From assembly GCA_002786025.1 (NCBI GenBank), contig NHNW01000011.1, positions 62,001 to 126,000 on the forward strand: DNA of 64,000 bases, read 5' to 3'. The notes under the pieces are model-generated. The model was not told where the DNA came from and ran no database searches. It saw only the letters and a list, made by a program, of their open reading frames with translations. Positions 20,101 to 29,639 of the stretch are shown piece after piece. Made by a program: the position numbers and the translations under genes. This DNA is from Zasmidium citrigriseum (lineage: Eukaryota > Ascomycota > Dothideomycetes > Mycosphaerellales > Mycosphaerellaceae). Position 1 is the first letter of the stretch. Every line of letters starts with the position of its first letter.

Positions 20101-23084
20101 ATTTCCAGTATCTCCGCTGGGCTCATGATTGACTCTAGTTCCGGCAGCCAAGAATGGAAGTGCTGTATCAGTAGTGTCTGCGTGCCTAGAAGCACCGGCA
20201 TCGGATTGCGAAGGAGGGCCATGATTGCAACAAAAAGCTTTTGCAATTCCCGCATAAGCTCAGTGTTTCGGTCGGGCTCTGGCGTCCCGTTGACCTGGTC
20301 TTCGGTAGATTCTGCCACTCCCAATTGTTTGGTAGTCTCGACAATGAGTTTAAGCATCTGATCGCCAACTTTGAAAGTCGCCCGAAGCTTGCGAGATGCG
20401 TCTGGATCCATTGGACTGGACACAAGACGATGATAGGCGCGGACGAGGCACTGGCTTGCGTTCGGCCAGTCGTGTCTGGTTGTTGCATAGTCTTCGATAA
20501 TGCTGCCAAGGTCGAATCGTTTGTCCCGAGCAATACTGAGTATCACGATGAAGTTGTAAAAGACCACGTCCTCGTACTCCTCCATAGTCTCATACTCGTG
20601 GAGAATCTCGAACAGTGCGCCAAAGACGTCGCGAAGAAGCTTGACAATCTCAATCTCAGGCACGAAGGGGAAACGCTCTAGAAGCTCGATCAGCTGGCTG
20701 CCGTGATAGTTCCGCCAGTGCAGGACGCCAAGTAGAGTTGGATCTTGCGAGTACTCTGTGCTGCAGAGGTACGTCCTCAAGGAAATCGTAGCACCGTTCT
20801 GTTGCGCCGAGTCATTCTTGTCGTGCCAAGGAGGAAGAGCCAGGTACGCTCCTTTTCCACCGATAATGCTTGAGGAGTATTCGTCGTAGACATACAATGC
20901 CACCTGGTGATCGCCATCTCTGACGAATGCTTCAAACTCCCAAAGCGGGACCCAGGCCAGGGCGAAGGGAAAGTTGGGTGAGTCTGCAATGCTCATGACC
21001 ACATGGCAGCCAGGCACTTGCTCTGCGGGCACAGCAAGTCTGATGGTTTGGTTCCAGCCCTCGCCTCGCTCGATGCCAGTTGTCCGCCAAGCAGTGTGGC
21101 CTTGATGATTGGCAGCAGTGAAGATGCAGTCGTCGATTCGCTCGCCATTCGCTTTTCTCACTTCAAGCGTGAGCTGAAGGTTGGCCAGACTTGTCTGGCA
21201 ACGCTGGTTGAGCGGCACAGCACCAAACTTGGAATGCGCCAGAGTAGCATTGCGAGGCATGCGAGGTTCTGACAAGGTCAAGTAGATGTCGCTCCGCTTC
21301 TCTGTAGGTACTCCTGAGAAGCCCAATTTAGGGGTCATGAGGACATCATGAAGCAGCTGAGGCGTATTGCGAATCAGGCTTTCCAGATCTGACGTCGCAA
21401 ATGCTTTGACGAATACGTCCAATCGCTTGATGAGACCGACTCGAGCGAATCCGCCGCTTTGGCTACGCTGGAGCTCGCGAATGATCTCAGCCCAGTCATC
21501 ACCTTCATCGCTTCGATCATCTGCAGCGCTGGAGAGAGCCCAAAGGCTAATCGGCCTCTCGATCTCGCCTTTGGCTTGTGCGACTCTCGTGATATCAATG
21601 GCACCCACGCCGATAGCTCGTCGAACAGTCTTGATTTCGCTCACAGGTGGCGTTTCGGTATTGGAGCTGCTTGACCGTCCCTCTGTCTGTTCTGAGCGCT
21701 GGGAGAGACTAGTACTGGGCCTGATATCAAGGTTCGATGGAGTCCGAGAATGTGCTTCCCTTTTCTTCTGACTTCCAAATACGCTTCGTCGTTCCTTCAT
21801 CGGCGGTCGCTTGTCGCCGCTCGCATTGCTCAAAAGCGATGGCTTGTGTTGATGTTGATGCGTGAGACCTTGGCCGTGAACCATCTGTCGCACTGGCTCA
21901 TCCCTCAACAGTTTGAAGACGACGTACAACGAGCTCATCTCCGCCCCTATACCAACATCAAGATTGCTCAAATTCACAAACAGACTTTTGGCCTGGTCTT
22001 CCTGTGATTGAGATGGCGTGACTGGTATAGGGACGGATATTGCATAGTTCTCGCTGACAGGTCGAGGTTTGTCTCCATGATTCTTCGAGAATAAGGCCAT
22101 CTGGAGCGTTGCTGGCTGATCCGAGTCGCAGACCAAGTTGCGCACATCTACCAGCAGGTGATACAACATGTGCTTGTCCGACGCAGGCTTGGGCGGTCTG
22201 TCGAGAATGCTCATGTTGGCTTGAAGCTTTGTCATTTCGATGACTGAGTCCTCGGCAGTCAATATCCTCCCCTTTTCCGTAGGACTCCTGACAATAACTT
22301 CGTCATTCAACATCTTGTTGCCCGCAACCAGATCCCAGACTGTATCTTCTCTGAGCTCTGCAAGCTCGCGCGTTGTCAAGACATCGTGCATGAGCTGATT
22401 CCTGCTGTTGTCCACCCGCTTGATGAGCTCCTGGACTCTTGCCAATTGACTGTAACCCCGTGCTAGTAGCAGTTCGTGTAGTCGCGCGTCGTGCCATTCC
22501 CGCAGACACGACGCGATTTCGTCCACCAATGGCTCGGCGGCAGATAGACCAGTCTCGTCGCCCACGCGCAGCAGAGGTACAGGCGCAAGTGGCTTGGGGG
22601 CGTTGGGATCTCGCGGCAATGGCTCATCTGGTACGAGCATGGACTTTGTCTTCTTGTGCAGGTCGCGCGTGCTCCTCTTCCTGCTCAATCTCCTGCTCAT
22701 CTTGCGCGCATGCAGCGCCTGGCTCTTCCTCTTGGCCAATGCCTCGCCGTCTCCATCCTCCTCCTCTTGCGTGCCGTCCGTCCCGTTCTCCTCAACGAGT
22801 CCATCTTGACCCTGGCCCAGATACTCGCGTACTTCAACGCAATTCCGCGGGAAGATGCCCGAGAAGACGCGATGCTCGAGCTGCTGACCGCGGTCGCTGG
22901 TGAGACCGGCGAGCAACGATGGAGGCGCTACCAGGTATCCACGGTACCATTCGTTGGAGCGGCCGCCCTGTTCGATGATATAGATGTGGTCGCCAATCTG
23001 CAACGGCAGGTCATCGGGCTCGGTAGCGCGGAAGGGATATGTGCAGACGGCGAAGGCGAGCGAGGGCAGCGGCTTCCAAGGCAT
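17160..23084 (-). CDS. DOCK-family Rho GTPase exchange factor (Dck1-like)
   Basis: Guanine-nucleotide exchange factor of the DOCK180/Zizimin class, expected to act with an ELMO partner on a Rac/Rho5-type GTPase at the plasma membrane (known for yeast Dck1-Lmo1-Rho5). It is a single exon of 1,974 codons. The open frame extends five codons upstream to a GTG after a stop, but the first ATG is at 23082-23084 (MPWKPLPSLAF). Domains in order: SH3 at about 10-85; DOCK N-terminal helical region; C2/DHR-1 at about 620-770 (begins near DIYLTLSEPRM); armadillo-like middle; DHR-2 catalytic region at about 1420-1830, including YFRVVYRGLGFP and the helix around LLDHALAIKRCLGLY. The tail is basic and Ser-rich, with three kinase-type motifs. 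The gene is convergent with the RRM gene, 220 bp away. Confidence 0.92.
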   Translation of the reverse strand: MPWKPLPSLAFAVCTYPFRATEPDDLPLQIGDHIYIIEQGGRSNEWYRGYLVAPPSLLAGLTSDRGQQLEHRVFSGIFPRNCVEVREYLGQGQDGLVEENGTDGTQEEEDGDGEALAKRKSQALHARKMSRRLSRKRSTRDLHKKTKSMLVPDEPLPRDPNAPKPLAPVPLLRVGDETGLSAAEPLVDEIASCLREWHDARLHELLLARGYSQLARVQELIKRVDNSRNQLMHDVLTTRELAELREDTVWDLVAGNKMLNDEVIVRSPTEKGRILTAEDSVIEMTKLQANMSILDRPPKPASDKHMLYHLLVDVRNLVCDSDQPATLQMALFSKNHGDKPRPVSENYAISVPIPVTPSQSQEDQAKSLFVNLSNLDVGIGAEMSSLYVVFKLLRDEPVRQMVHGQGLTHQHQHKPSLLSNASGDKRPPMKERRSVFGSQKKREAHSRTPSNLDIRPSTSLSQRSEQTEGRSSSSNTETPPVSEIKTVRRAIGVGAIDITRVAQAKGEIERPISLWALSSAADDRSDEGDDWAEIIRELQRSQSGGFARVGLIKRLDVFVKAFATSDLESLIRNTPQLLHDVLMTPKLGFSGVPTEKRSDIYLTLSEPRMPRNATLAHSKFGAVPLNQRCQTSLANLQLTLEVRKANGERIDDCIFTAANHQGHTAWRTTGIERGEGWNQTIRLAVPAEQVPGCHVVMSIADSPNFPFALAWVPLWEFEAFVRDGDHQVALYVYDEYSSSIIGGKGAYLALPPWHDKNDSAQQNGATISLRTYLCSTEYSQDPTLLGVLHWRNYHGSQLIELLERFPFVPEIEIVKLLRDVFGALFEILHEYETMEEYEDVVFYNFIVILSIARDKRFDLGSIIEDYATTRHDWPNASQCLVRAYHRLVSSPMDPDASRKLRATFKVGDQMLKLIVETTKQLGVAESTEDQVNGTPEPDRNTELMRELQKLFVAIMALLRNPMPVLLGTQTLLIQHFHSWLPELESIMSPAEILEIATDLLDSCSRAKGRMILYRLILIVNYSHLELFKLPETRTTLIANTFRWLDPYWGHTTKVDQQWRDQVRLCCSVVAAQMEELGEESCQYVPKLTESFMVLQNSPPPPKRVFSMLFPTAYPFPSKPTTQDINIDEALLEISALLAAALTSERKLYFDANQVDITTVLQQALKVGQSILSCEAFPRSWLSLLVCHHRYGMTALERISDVLVDSLPDVYAADTSQALEFDTDIWRAYFSTLFASLSSPALAMETFPEQKRRAVWKIAGDVRELGANLLKRTWESIGWETDTETARLHGFEKLGGYQVQFVPEFVAPVVELCLSVHASLRAVAIEVLRSMIVSSWQIDQDLSVIQTAMIDCLDKLCRTKSVTESVLQKTFVPEMLEQFKPLQRTIEDSLYKAVVEMFGKIDDLLVMLGSVHQSGAINDASRLVDTLHLMEFLRDVQSEEAYIRYVHQLADMQIASGNVTEAGLALQMHADRYDWDPSQNLPEMTDPQLPAQTAFERKEGLYFQICQHYEKGKSWKRALAAYRELAVQYELNIFDFSKLARAQRAIAAIQERIASGDRIMPRYFRVVYRGLGFPPTLRDKQFVFEGAATDRLAMFEDRMQQLHPQAQVLRQGAEPEVEGQFLQIFAVGPNKDLDHMVYQRTKVSQAVREYNLIANPQKFATTARQPARDVPITEQVVEKMLYTTAEEFPTILRRSEIVNIETVTLLPIEAAIERTTRKTQELLAVERRIVTGDDDTEMERLTDDLLSSVDANSDTSVARYHGLLPASEIADNTSGEIDPSLYGREQALDSMQTALKVALLDHALAIKRCLGLYKKPQYLPTRAEIVPRFEATFQHELSILFPQRDGVIEDVSPRTSMTNDVPPVAPQQQAAAGAQEEPEPEKRGGRRMSLPFLRRASSRQGRPNGVEEGNEEGRRSRAGSRSGRERSSSRLSFFRSNTEQDSKDGDGSGGIGALKKRLSFFNTSNSRLANNDGGA

Positions 23085-24120
23085 TTCGTGGAATGGCACC
23101 TAGGAGCTATGTGTGGAAGCTGTCGACGTACATAACCCGGGGCTGGCAGTCTTCAGATCGATCAATCCATTGGTAGAGACGCGGCGCGAGGTGCAAACGG
23201 GGCAGATACAGGCAGGCAAGATGTTGGATTCACAATTGCAATGCTACAGGTAGTGGTAGACGTCGGGCATCGCTGGCCTCCTGGGTGCAATGTCTCTTCT
23301 AGTCCTCGTCTCGCCCGGCGCCGATATGCAAACCATGACTCGTGCGCCTCTAATTTCACTTCGACCTCCAACTTTCCTCGCCCAACCACCTCCCACGGCC
23401 TGGATAGTGCGCTGACTCGTGACGGTCTCATCGACGACGGTTCGCCGTAGTGGACATTCGTCTTGCCGTCATGAACATTCACTTGTTTCTTCTTCAACTT
23501 GCCTTTCACATGCGCCTTTGTGTCTAGTCTGCCCTCCTTTAAAATCCACCTCTCCCCATTTAAACTTCGGCCAAGACCAGCGAAAGACGACGATGGCCGG
23601 ACCTTTGATTGCAGCAAACGTCTTCCGCCAGCAAGCATCCCCTCTGCCGCCGCGGTCGAGAGCAGTCGGAGCGGAGTGTCCGGCGACGGCAGTGCGAAGC
23701 TCGCGGATGACAAGTCCACGATGCCCGGGCGATATCGATGCTGCTTGTTGCTCGTTCACTCTCCTCTCCTCTCTCTCGCGGTGGCAGCTGTGCCGAGCGG
23801 GCCGGCATCGATGACATCGCCGCTGCCCTGCGCGCATGCGGCGAGTGGAGGTGATATCGACGAAAGTCCCAAATGCTCCTCCCGCCGACGATCTAACGCT
23901 GCTCGACACGCAAATGCTCGCTCCGTCCGCAGTCGCAGTCGCACGTCCCACGCCCCTCTCCACCGCCAGACCCCGCCTCCATCACCTTGCACCCACAAGT
24001 GCTGCAACGTTGTCTGCCTGACCTCATCGCCAGTCGAGTCTCACTGCCGGCACTGCAATAAAGGGCTTGCCATGTCCGTCTAGCCTCTCTCTGTGTGAGT
24101 ATTCTCGGCCTTAGCTTGGT
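23085..24120. promoter_or_regulatory. Divergent promoter region between DOCK and beta-mannosidase genes
   Basis: About 1 kb shared between two divergent genes. Overlapping frames on both strands (for example 23162-23719 minus and 23499-24083 plus) have no family resemblance and mutually overlap, as expected of GC-rich non-coding DNA. A plausible but unproven leader lies just before the ATG at 24121. Confidence 0.45.
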
Positions 24121-26990
24121 ATGCTTAGCAACATGCATGTCTTTCGCAAGGCTTCTCTTTTGGCATCTCTCGCCTCAATTGCTACTCTCGTATCTTCGCA
24201 AAACATCATCAGTCTCGTGGGCACCGATTGGACTCTCGAAAATGACCCTCTCAACATCTCAATCCCAGCTCAGCTACCAAGCTACGCCCAGCTCGATCTA
24301 TACGCCAACCAAGCCATTGGCGATCCTCTGTACGGCCTGAACAACTTCAACCTTCGTTGGATCGTGTGGCAGAATTGGACCTACACTTCCGCTCCCATCC
24401 ACGGCTTATCGTCCAACGCCAGCAGTACTTGGCTGTTGTTTAATGGCCTCGATACATTCACATCGATCTCATTCTGCGGCGAACATGTGGCATCTACGAA
24501 CAATCAGTTTCGGCAATACTGGTTCGACGTCTCGGACATCTTGAGATCGTGCGGTCAAGACGACAAGATTCTAAGCATCAACTTCGGCTCTGCAGCCAAG
24601 ATTGCAAACGACATTGCCAGTGAACCTGGGCAAGAGACGTGGCCGGATGGCGTCAATCAGCTGTATCAATTCCTCAATCGAAACTTTGTACGCAAAGAAC
24701 AGAGTGACTTCGGATGGGACTGGGGTCCTGCCTTTGTCCCCGCGGGTAAGAGACGAAGTCGTCCCACGCAAGTGACGTGTGGCTGTGCTAACAAGTTCAA
24801 GGTCCATGGCAGCCAGCATGGGTCGTCCAGCTGGGTCAAAATGAAGTTCAAGTCCGCAACAGCCTCGTCGATATCTACAGAGAAGGCCAGCTCAACAACC
24901 TTCCCGCTCCGCAAGATTCACCATGGGTCGTCAACGCCAGTCTGGACTACTTTGGAAATCTCCCCCAAGGTGCATCATTGACGTACAGTCTCAAGACGCA
25001 GGACAACGAGACAAACATTTCAACGGGTTCTTTGACTGACGTTAACACGACGGCGTCGACTGTGACCGGATCGGTAACGTTACCGAGCGACGCTGTGGAA
25101 CTTTGGTGGCCCGTAGGAATGGGAAGTCAGAACTTGTACTACATGACCATCAATTTGGTTTCTGCTGCAAACCAGACATTGGCGACAGTGACCAAACGAG
25201 TGGGGTTCCGGACTATAATCCTCAATGGCAATCCCGTATCTGAGGAAGAGATGGCCATGGGTATCGCTCCTGGAAACAATTGGCATTTCGAGATCAACGG
25301 CCAGCCCTTCTTCGGTAAAGGATCCAACTTCATTCCTCCTGATCCATTCTGGACGAGAGTCACTCCCGAGAGGATCAGCAATCTGTTCGATACTGCGATT
25401 GCTGGAAACCAGAACATGCTGCGAGTATGGTCGTCTGGCGCTTACTCCCCTGATTTCATGTACGACCTTGCGGACGAGAAGGGCTTGCTCTTGTGGAGCG
25501 AGTTCGAGTTTGGATGTTCCCTGTACCCGGTGTATCAGGAGTTCCTGGACAACGTGCGCGAAGAAGCCAATTACCAAGTGCGACGTGTGAATCATCATCC
25601 CTCGCTCACGCTTTGGGCTGGAGGAAACGAAATGGAGAATCTGGAGCTGATGCTCGCGAACGAGACCGCTCCCGAGGAGTTTCCGCGATACCAAGCCGAG
25701 TACGAGGCTCTTTTCCTCGATGTTCTGCTTCCAGCAGTGTATGGCAACAGCAGGTCGATCTCATACCAGCCATCCAGCACCTCGAACGGTTGGCTATATC
25801 TCAATCACTCTGCGCCTATGCCAATGATCCAGAGATACAACAACAAGACCGAAGGCGCAGTCTATGGAGAGTCGGACTATTACAACTACGATCCGTCCTT
25901 CTTAGGAAACACCTCTTCCTATCCGGTAGCTCGCTTCTCCAACGAGTTTGGCTTCCACTCGATGCCTTCACTCCAGTCATGGCGCCAGCAGATCGCCGAG
26001 CGAGACCTTCACTTCAACTCTACAACAATCCTACTGCGCAATCAGCACAACCCGCCTGGAAACCTAGATATCAAGAACCTTTCCAACTCCGAAACGGGCC
26101 AGTACCAGATGACAGAAGCCATCCAACAATGGCTCCCAATCCCAAACAAGACGGATTCAGTGGCAAACTTCTCAGCATGGTGCCACGCCACACAGATCTT
26201 CCAAGCGCAATTCTACACCTCTCAAATCGAATACTACCGCCGAGGAGCCGGTCTGCCAAACCGCAACCTGGGCAGTCTATACTGGCAGCTCGAAGACATC
26301 TGGGTGGCACCCACCTGGGCAGGCGTCGAATACGATGGGCGCTGGAAAATGCTGCACTACGCTGCCAAAGACCGCTATGAACCCATCATCATAGCCCCCT
26401 ATTTCAACCGAACAACTGGCAACTTGACGGTCTGGGTATCGAGCGACCTTTGGAGCTCGGCGAGCGGGACAGCACATTTCACGTGGATGGACTGGGAAGG
26501 TAACACTCTCAACCTGAACAACATGACCAGCTCCATGGACTTCGAAGTCGGAGGTCTCAACAGCACTCGAGTTCTACAAACCTTTACCAACTCTCTCCTT
26601 GGTGGCCAAGACCCCATGAACGCTATCCTCCACATGTCCGTCTCCGCCACCGGTCGTCTGCCTAACTGCAACATCACGCAGACTTTTCGCCACGAGAATT
26701 GGTTCACGCCGACTGGGCTCAATCAAGCCAAGCTCGTGGATCCCGGACTGGAGATGTCGTACTCGGATGTCTCGAAGAACTTTACTGTCAAGGCCACGAA
26801 GGGTGTTGCCGCGTATGTGTGGCTGGACTACCCGGCCGGAAGTGTGCTGCATTTCGACGACAATGGGTTCTGGTTGGCGCCGAACACGACCAGGGAGGTT
26901 GGGTATACGATGGTGAGTGATACGTCGAGTGGCCAGTGGGTTGATGGAGTTACAGTGGGTTCTCTGTGGAACCAGACGCAGTCGACGTAG
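24121..26990 (+). CDS. mndA: Secreted beta-mannosidase, glycoside hydrolase family 2
   Basis: Hydrolyses terminal beta-1,4-mannose residues from mannan-derived oligosaccharides outside the cell. Two exons are inferred: 24121-24745 and 24802-26990, with a 56-bp intron, giving 937 residues, close to the usual length of Aspergillus-type MndA. The N-terminus is a signal peptide ending near LASIATLVSSQ. The GH2 sugar-binding and immunoglobulin-like domains are followed by the TIM barrel. The acid/base glutamate is in LWAGGNE (E485) and the nucleophile is in RFSNEFGFHSMPS (E590). The motif SDFGWDWGPAFVPAG near the splice site is typical of beta-mannosidases. Many N-x-S/T sites fit secretion. A second ATG at 24133 would also leave a signal peptide. 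Confidence 0.93.
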
Positions 26991-27144
26991 TGGTGAGAGT
27001 TAAGATTGCTCGGTAATGAATGAAACGATGGAGATCCAAATTCCATGTTATGAGTACGAATACATGAACGCAGAGCACTGCAAAACCAAGAGCTCGGAGG
27101 AGCAAATCCAAGATGATAGCCTGCCTCAATCAAAGCATCCCCAA

Positions 27145-27911
27145 TCACTCAAAACACCACCTAAACCCCCTCCTCCTCTCCCTCGTAATCTCCCCCTCAA
27201 GATGCCTCTCCGTAACCTCCTTCTCCTCATCATCCATATCCCCCTTAACATCCACCCTAACTTCCCCCTTCGCATGCGGCATCCCAAAACCCTCCAAAGC
27301 CTCAATCACAGCATCAAAGCTCTCCGGCATCCGCTTCCCGTCCTCCCACGTCACGCTCACATACAGTCTCCTCAACCCCTTTCCCCCTTCCAGCGCTTTG
27401 ATGACCTGACGCAGTCTGTCGAGCACGAGGTGTTGGGAGCCGTTGATGTGCAGGCTTATGCCGAGGTGGATGTCGCGGAGGTAGGGCCAGAAGGAGAGGT
27501 CTTTGATCTGGCCGATGGGGTTGCCGTCCGGGACTGGGGTGGTTTTGTCGTCGAGGGTGAAGTCTATGCGGATGTTGGAGAGGGTGTAGATGGCGTCTGT
27601 GGCGAGGTTTTGGATGTGGTGGTTTGTGCAGAGGATGGAGGTTGTGGGGTTGGAGGTGGTGGCGGGAGGGGAGCGCATGTTGTAGACGGAGTCGCGGATG
27701 TGGAAGAGCGGCCTGGTTGAGGGTGTTAGTGGGTACTACAGGTGGTTGAACAGTGGTTTAGAGGTCCTGGGGCTTACCATCTGTCATGGATAGCGGCACA
27801 GGGGAAGAGTTCTTGCAGAATCATGCTCTGGAGCTCCTCGGGAAGTCCGAGTAGACTTGCTCTGGGGTTCGATGGGGGCGTAGTAGTGATTGCTTGATTG
27901 GTGGCGGACAT
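27145..27911 (-). CDS. F-box-like fungal protein
   Basis: Two exons are inferred on the minus strand: 27911-27778 and 27712-27145, with a 65-bp intron, for 233 residues. The N-terminal segment ASLLGLPEELQSMILQELF has the look of an F-box or of the F-box-like 2EXR segment common in dothideomycetes. It is followed by a region resembling the usual downstream part of such proteins (FHIRDSVYN, NLATDAIYTLSNIRIDFTLDD, LRDIHLGISLHI). F-box proteins bridge substrates to SCF ubiquitin ligases; here that role is inference. The C-terminus is charged (DMDDEEKEVTERHLEGE). Confidence 0.68.
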
Positions 27912-28481
27912 GACGGCGACGGCCTTGGTGATTGAGTCTTTGTAGAGTGAGCGTTACTGAGATAGTGGTCGGGATGTGATATTGACTGCGTGCGAATGTG
28001 TGCTGCTGGTAACAGAATGTTGGTGTTGTTGTAGCAAGAAGAAAAGGTGAGTCGGGAGGACGATATGGACGCAGGTCTGACCTTTGTGCCTGCCTTGTTC
28101 AGTACTCGAGGAAAGTGGTGGCAAGCATGAGGAAAGTGCTTCATGTGCCGCATCGTGATGGGAAGGAAAGCATGCGAAGATCTCCTGAACGACGAAAGAT
28201 CTCATGAAAGGCACACGAATGATCAATCCAACGGCAAATGCATGCGTTACCCAGTGTATCTAGTAGATCAACTGATGATCAATGAGTTCTGAGTCCAAGT
28301 TAGCAGAGGTGGAGCAACAAGAGTCTCGCGCAAATTCTCACATATAATCAGAGATACCAAGGCGCCCTCCCGTGCTTCAGCACAAGAGTCCGTCGAGACA
28401 GCAAGTCGGTGGGTAACCTGGCGCGCTCCGGCAAGTTCCTGTCTTTTTCTACTGGGTTGTCAGAACAGACACTCGCTGGCG
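27912..28481. other. Intergenic, no supported gene
   Basis: Between the F-box-like gene's start and the 3' end of the small secreted-protein gene, both on the minus strand. It should contain the F-box gene's promoter. A 110-codon frame at 27821-28153 overlaps the real first exon in another frame and is rejected. Confidence 0.45.
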
Positions 28482-28697
28482 TTAACTTGATGACTCTCGA
28501 ACCTTTCCACACAGGATAGTGCATCTATCGCCCGACCGAAGGCCCAACACGGTGCAAGTGTCCGTCTCCGGGTCGCACTTCGCTGCTTCGACTTCTTCGT
28601 GCCGGGGGATCATGCCATCGGCGCCATCTTGCTCGACCGCCATGGCGTTCGTGGAAAGGCTTAGAAAGCCAACGAGGAGAAGCCAGAAGGTCTGCAT
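28482..28697 (-). CDS. Small secreted cysteine-containing protein, effector-like
   Basis: The product is 71 residues from a single exon. Residues 1-20 (MQTFWLLLVGFLSLSTNAMA) form a textbook signal peptide. The mature part of about 50 residues has four cysteines with spacing C-x6-C-x10-C-x3-C, an acidic first half and a Ser-rich end. Four cysteines allow two disulfides. No family is recognised. The size, signal peptide and cysteine content are those of candidate apoplastic effectors, but a function is not claimed. A strong TATA element lies about 95 bp upstream of the ATG, which supports the gene being real and possibly highly inducible. It is divergent from the Dicer-2 gene. Confidence 0.7.
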   Translation of the reverse strand: MQTFWLLLVGFLSLSTNAMAVEQDGADGMIPRHEEVEAAKCDPETDTCTVLGLRSGDRCTILCGKVRESSS

Positions 28698-29639
28698 CTT
28701 GCTTGCGTAGGCAAATTCGTGGATTCGTCGGGTTCAGATCGAAAAGAAGTGTTGGTTCGGACGCTGGACGAAGTCGGTAGAAAGTTGAAAGACTTTATAT
28801 AGACTCCTATCCCCTGTATGCCGGAGGGAACCTTGAGTCTCGCTTTGGAAGCCGGTCAGCTATGATGAGACATCGAGTAGGGTCACAATAATCGGAGGCG
28901 ATGCAAGGTTTCTTCTGCTTCCCAGGAATTCGCATTCGATCCGGACTTTCTTTTGCAAAAAGTCAGGAGCCTGGTCAATAGGGCATCATCTTGGTCGTAA
29001 GTTACTGGATACCCTCGATGGAACACGGATCCTCATGTCCTTGACGCAAACTGGATCGAGCTTGTCCGCGGTTCCATCGTGAGCCATGATATTGGATGTC
29101 TGACATCGTCTTGCGCTTGTATCACGTCCCGAGGATGTGAGATAGCAGTCAGCAGTACCCGGTGAAAGGCCGCCAAGATTACACTTTTGATGGGCGTTCT
29201 GGGCTCTGTAGATGTCTTTAATGAGCCCTAGGTGAGACCATGTAGCGATACTCTCCATTCGGACGATGCAAGTGCTGCGATGTTGTGCCGGCCAAAGAAG
29301 AGATGGCCGCGGGTTTCCCTTCCTCAATTTCAAACTGTTCCCTCTCATCGAGCTGCAAGCAGCCGCTAGCTCCCGCGTGTCATTGATCCAACCAACCTCC
29401 TCCATCATGACATCGTCTTGTGCTTCATTTCGACGACCTCCTCTTCATCAAGTCTACATCGCAGTACGGCAACTTAGTCTGCGAGCCGAATGCAAAGTCT
29501 CGTGCAACCCGGCTCGTGACCATGGCACGCGTCATTGATGCGGCCCTTGCTTCCTGAAGAAAGCACGATGGAAAACATCGAGCAAGACAACCCATCTGCA
29601 AGTGAACGACCTCTTCTGTGAGCACCTAGAACATAAAAA
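28698..29639. other. Divergent intergenic region: secreted-protein gene and Dicer-2
   Basis: About 940 bp between two divergent starts. Apart from the TATA element near 28800 there is no clear element. The minus-strand frame at 28986-29408 (140 codons) has no recognisable features. Confidence 0.45.
28793..28802 (-). promoter_or_regulatory. TATA box of the small secreted-protein gene
   Basis: The minus strand reads CTATATAAAG, an exact consensus TATA element, about 95 bp before the ATG at 28697. Confidence 0.65.

Noticed and set aside
23082..23099. GTG start five codons upstream of the DOCK ATG
   Set aside because: Nuclear fungal genes start at ATG; MPWKPLPS begins directly at the SH3 domain.
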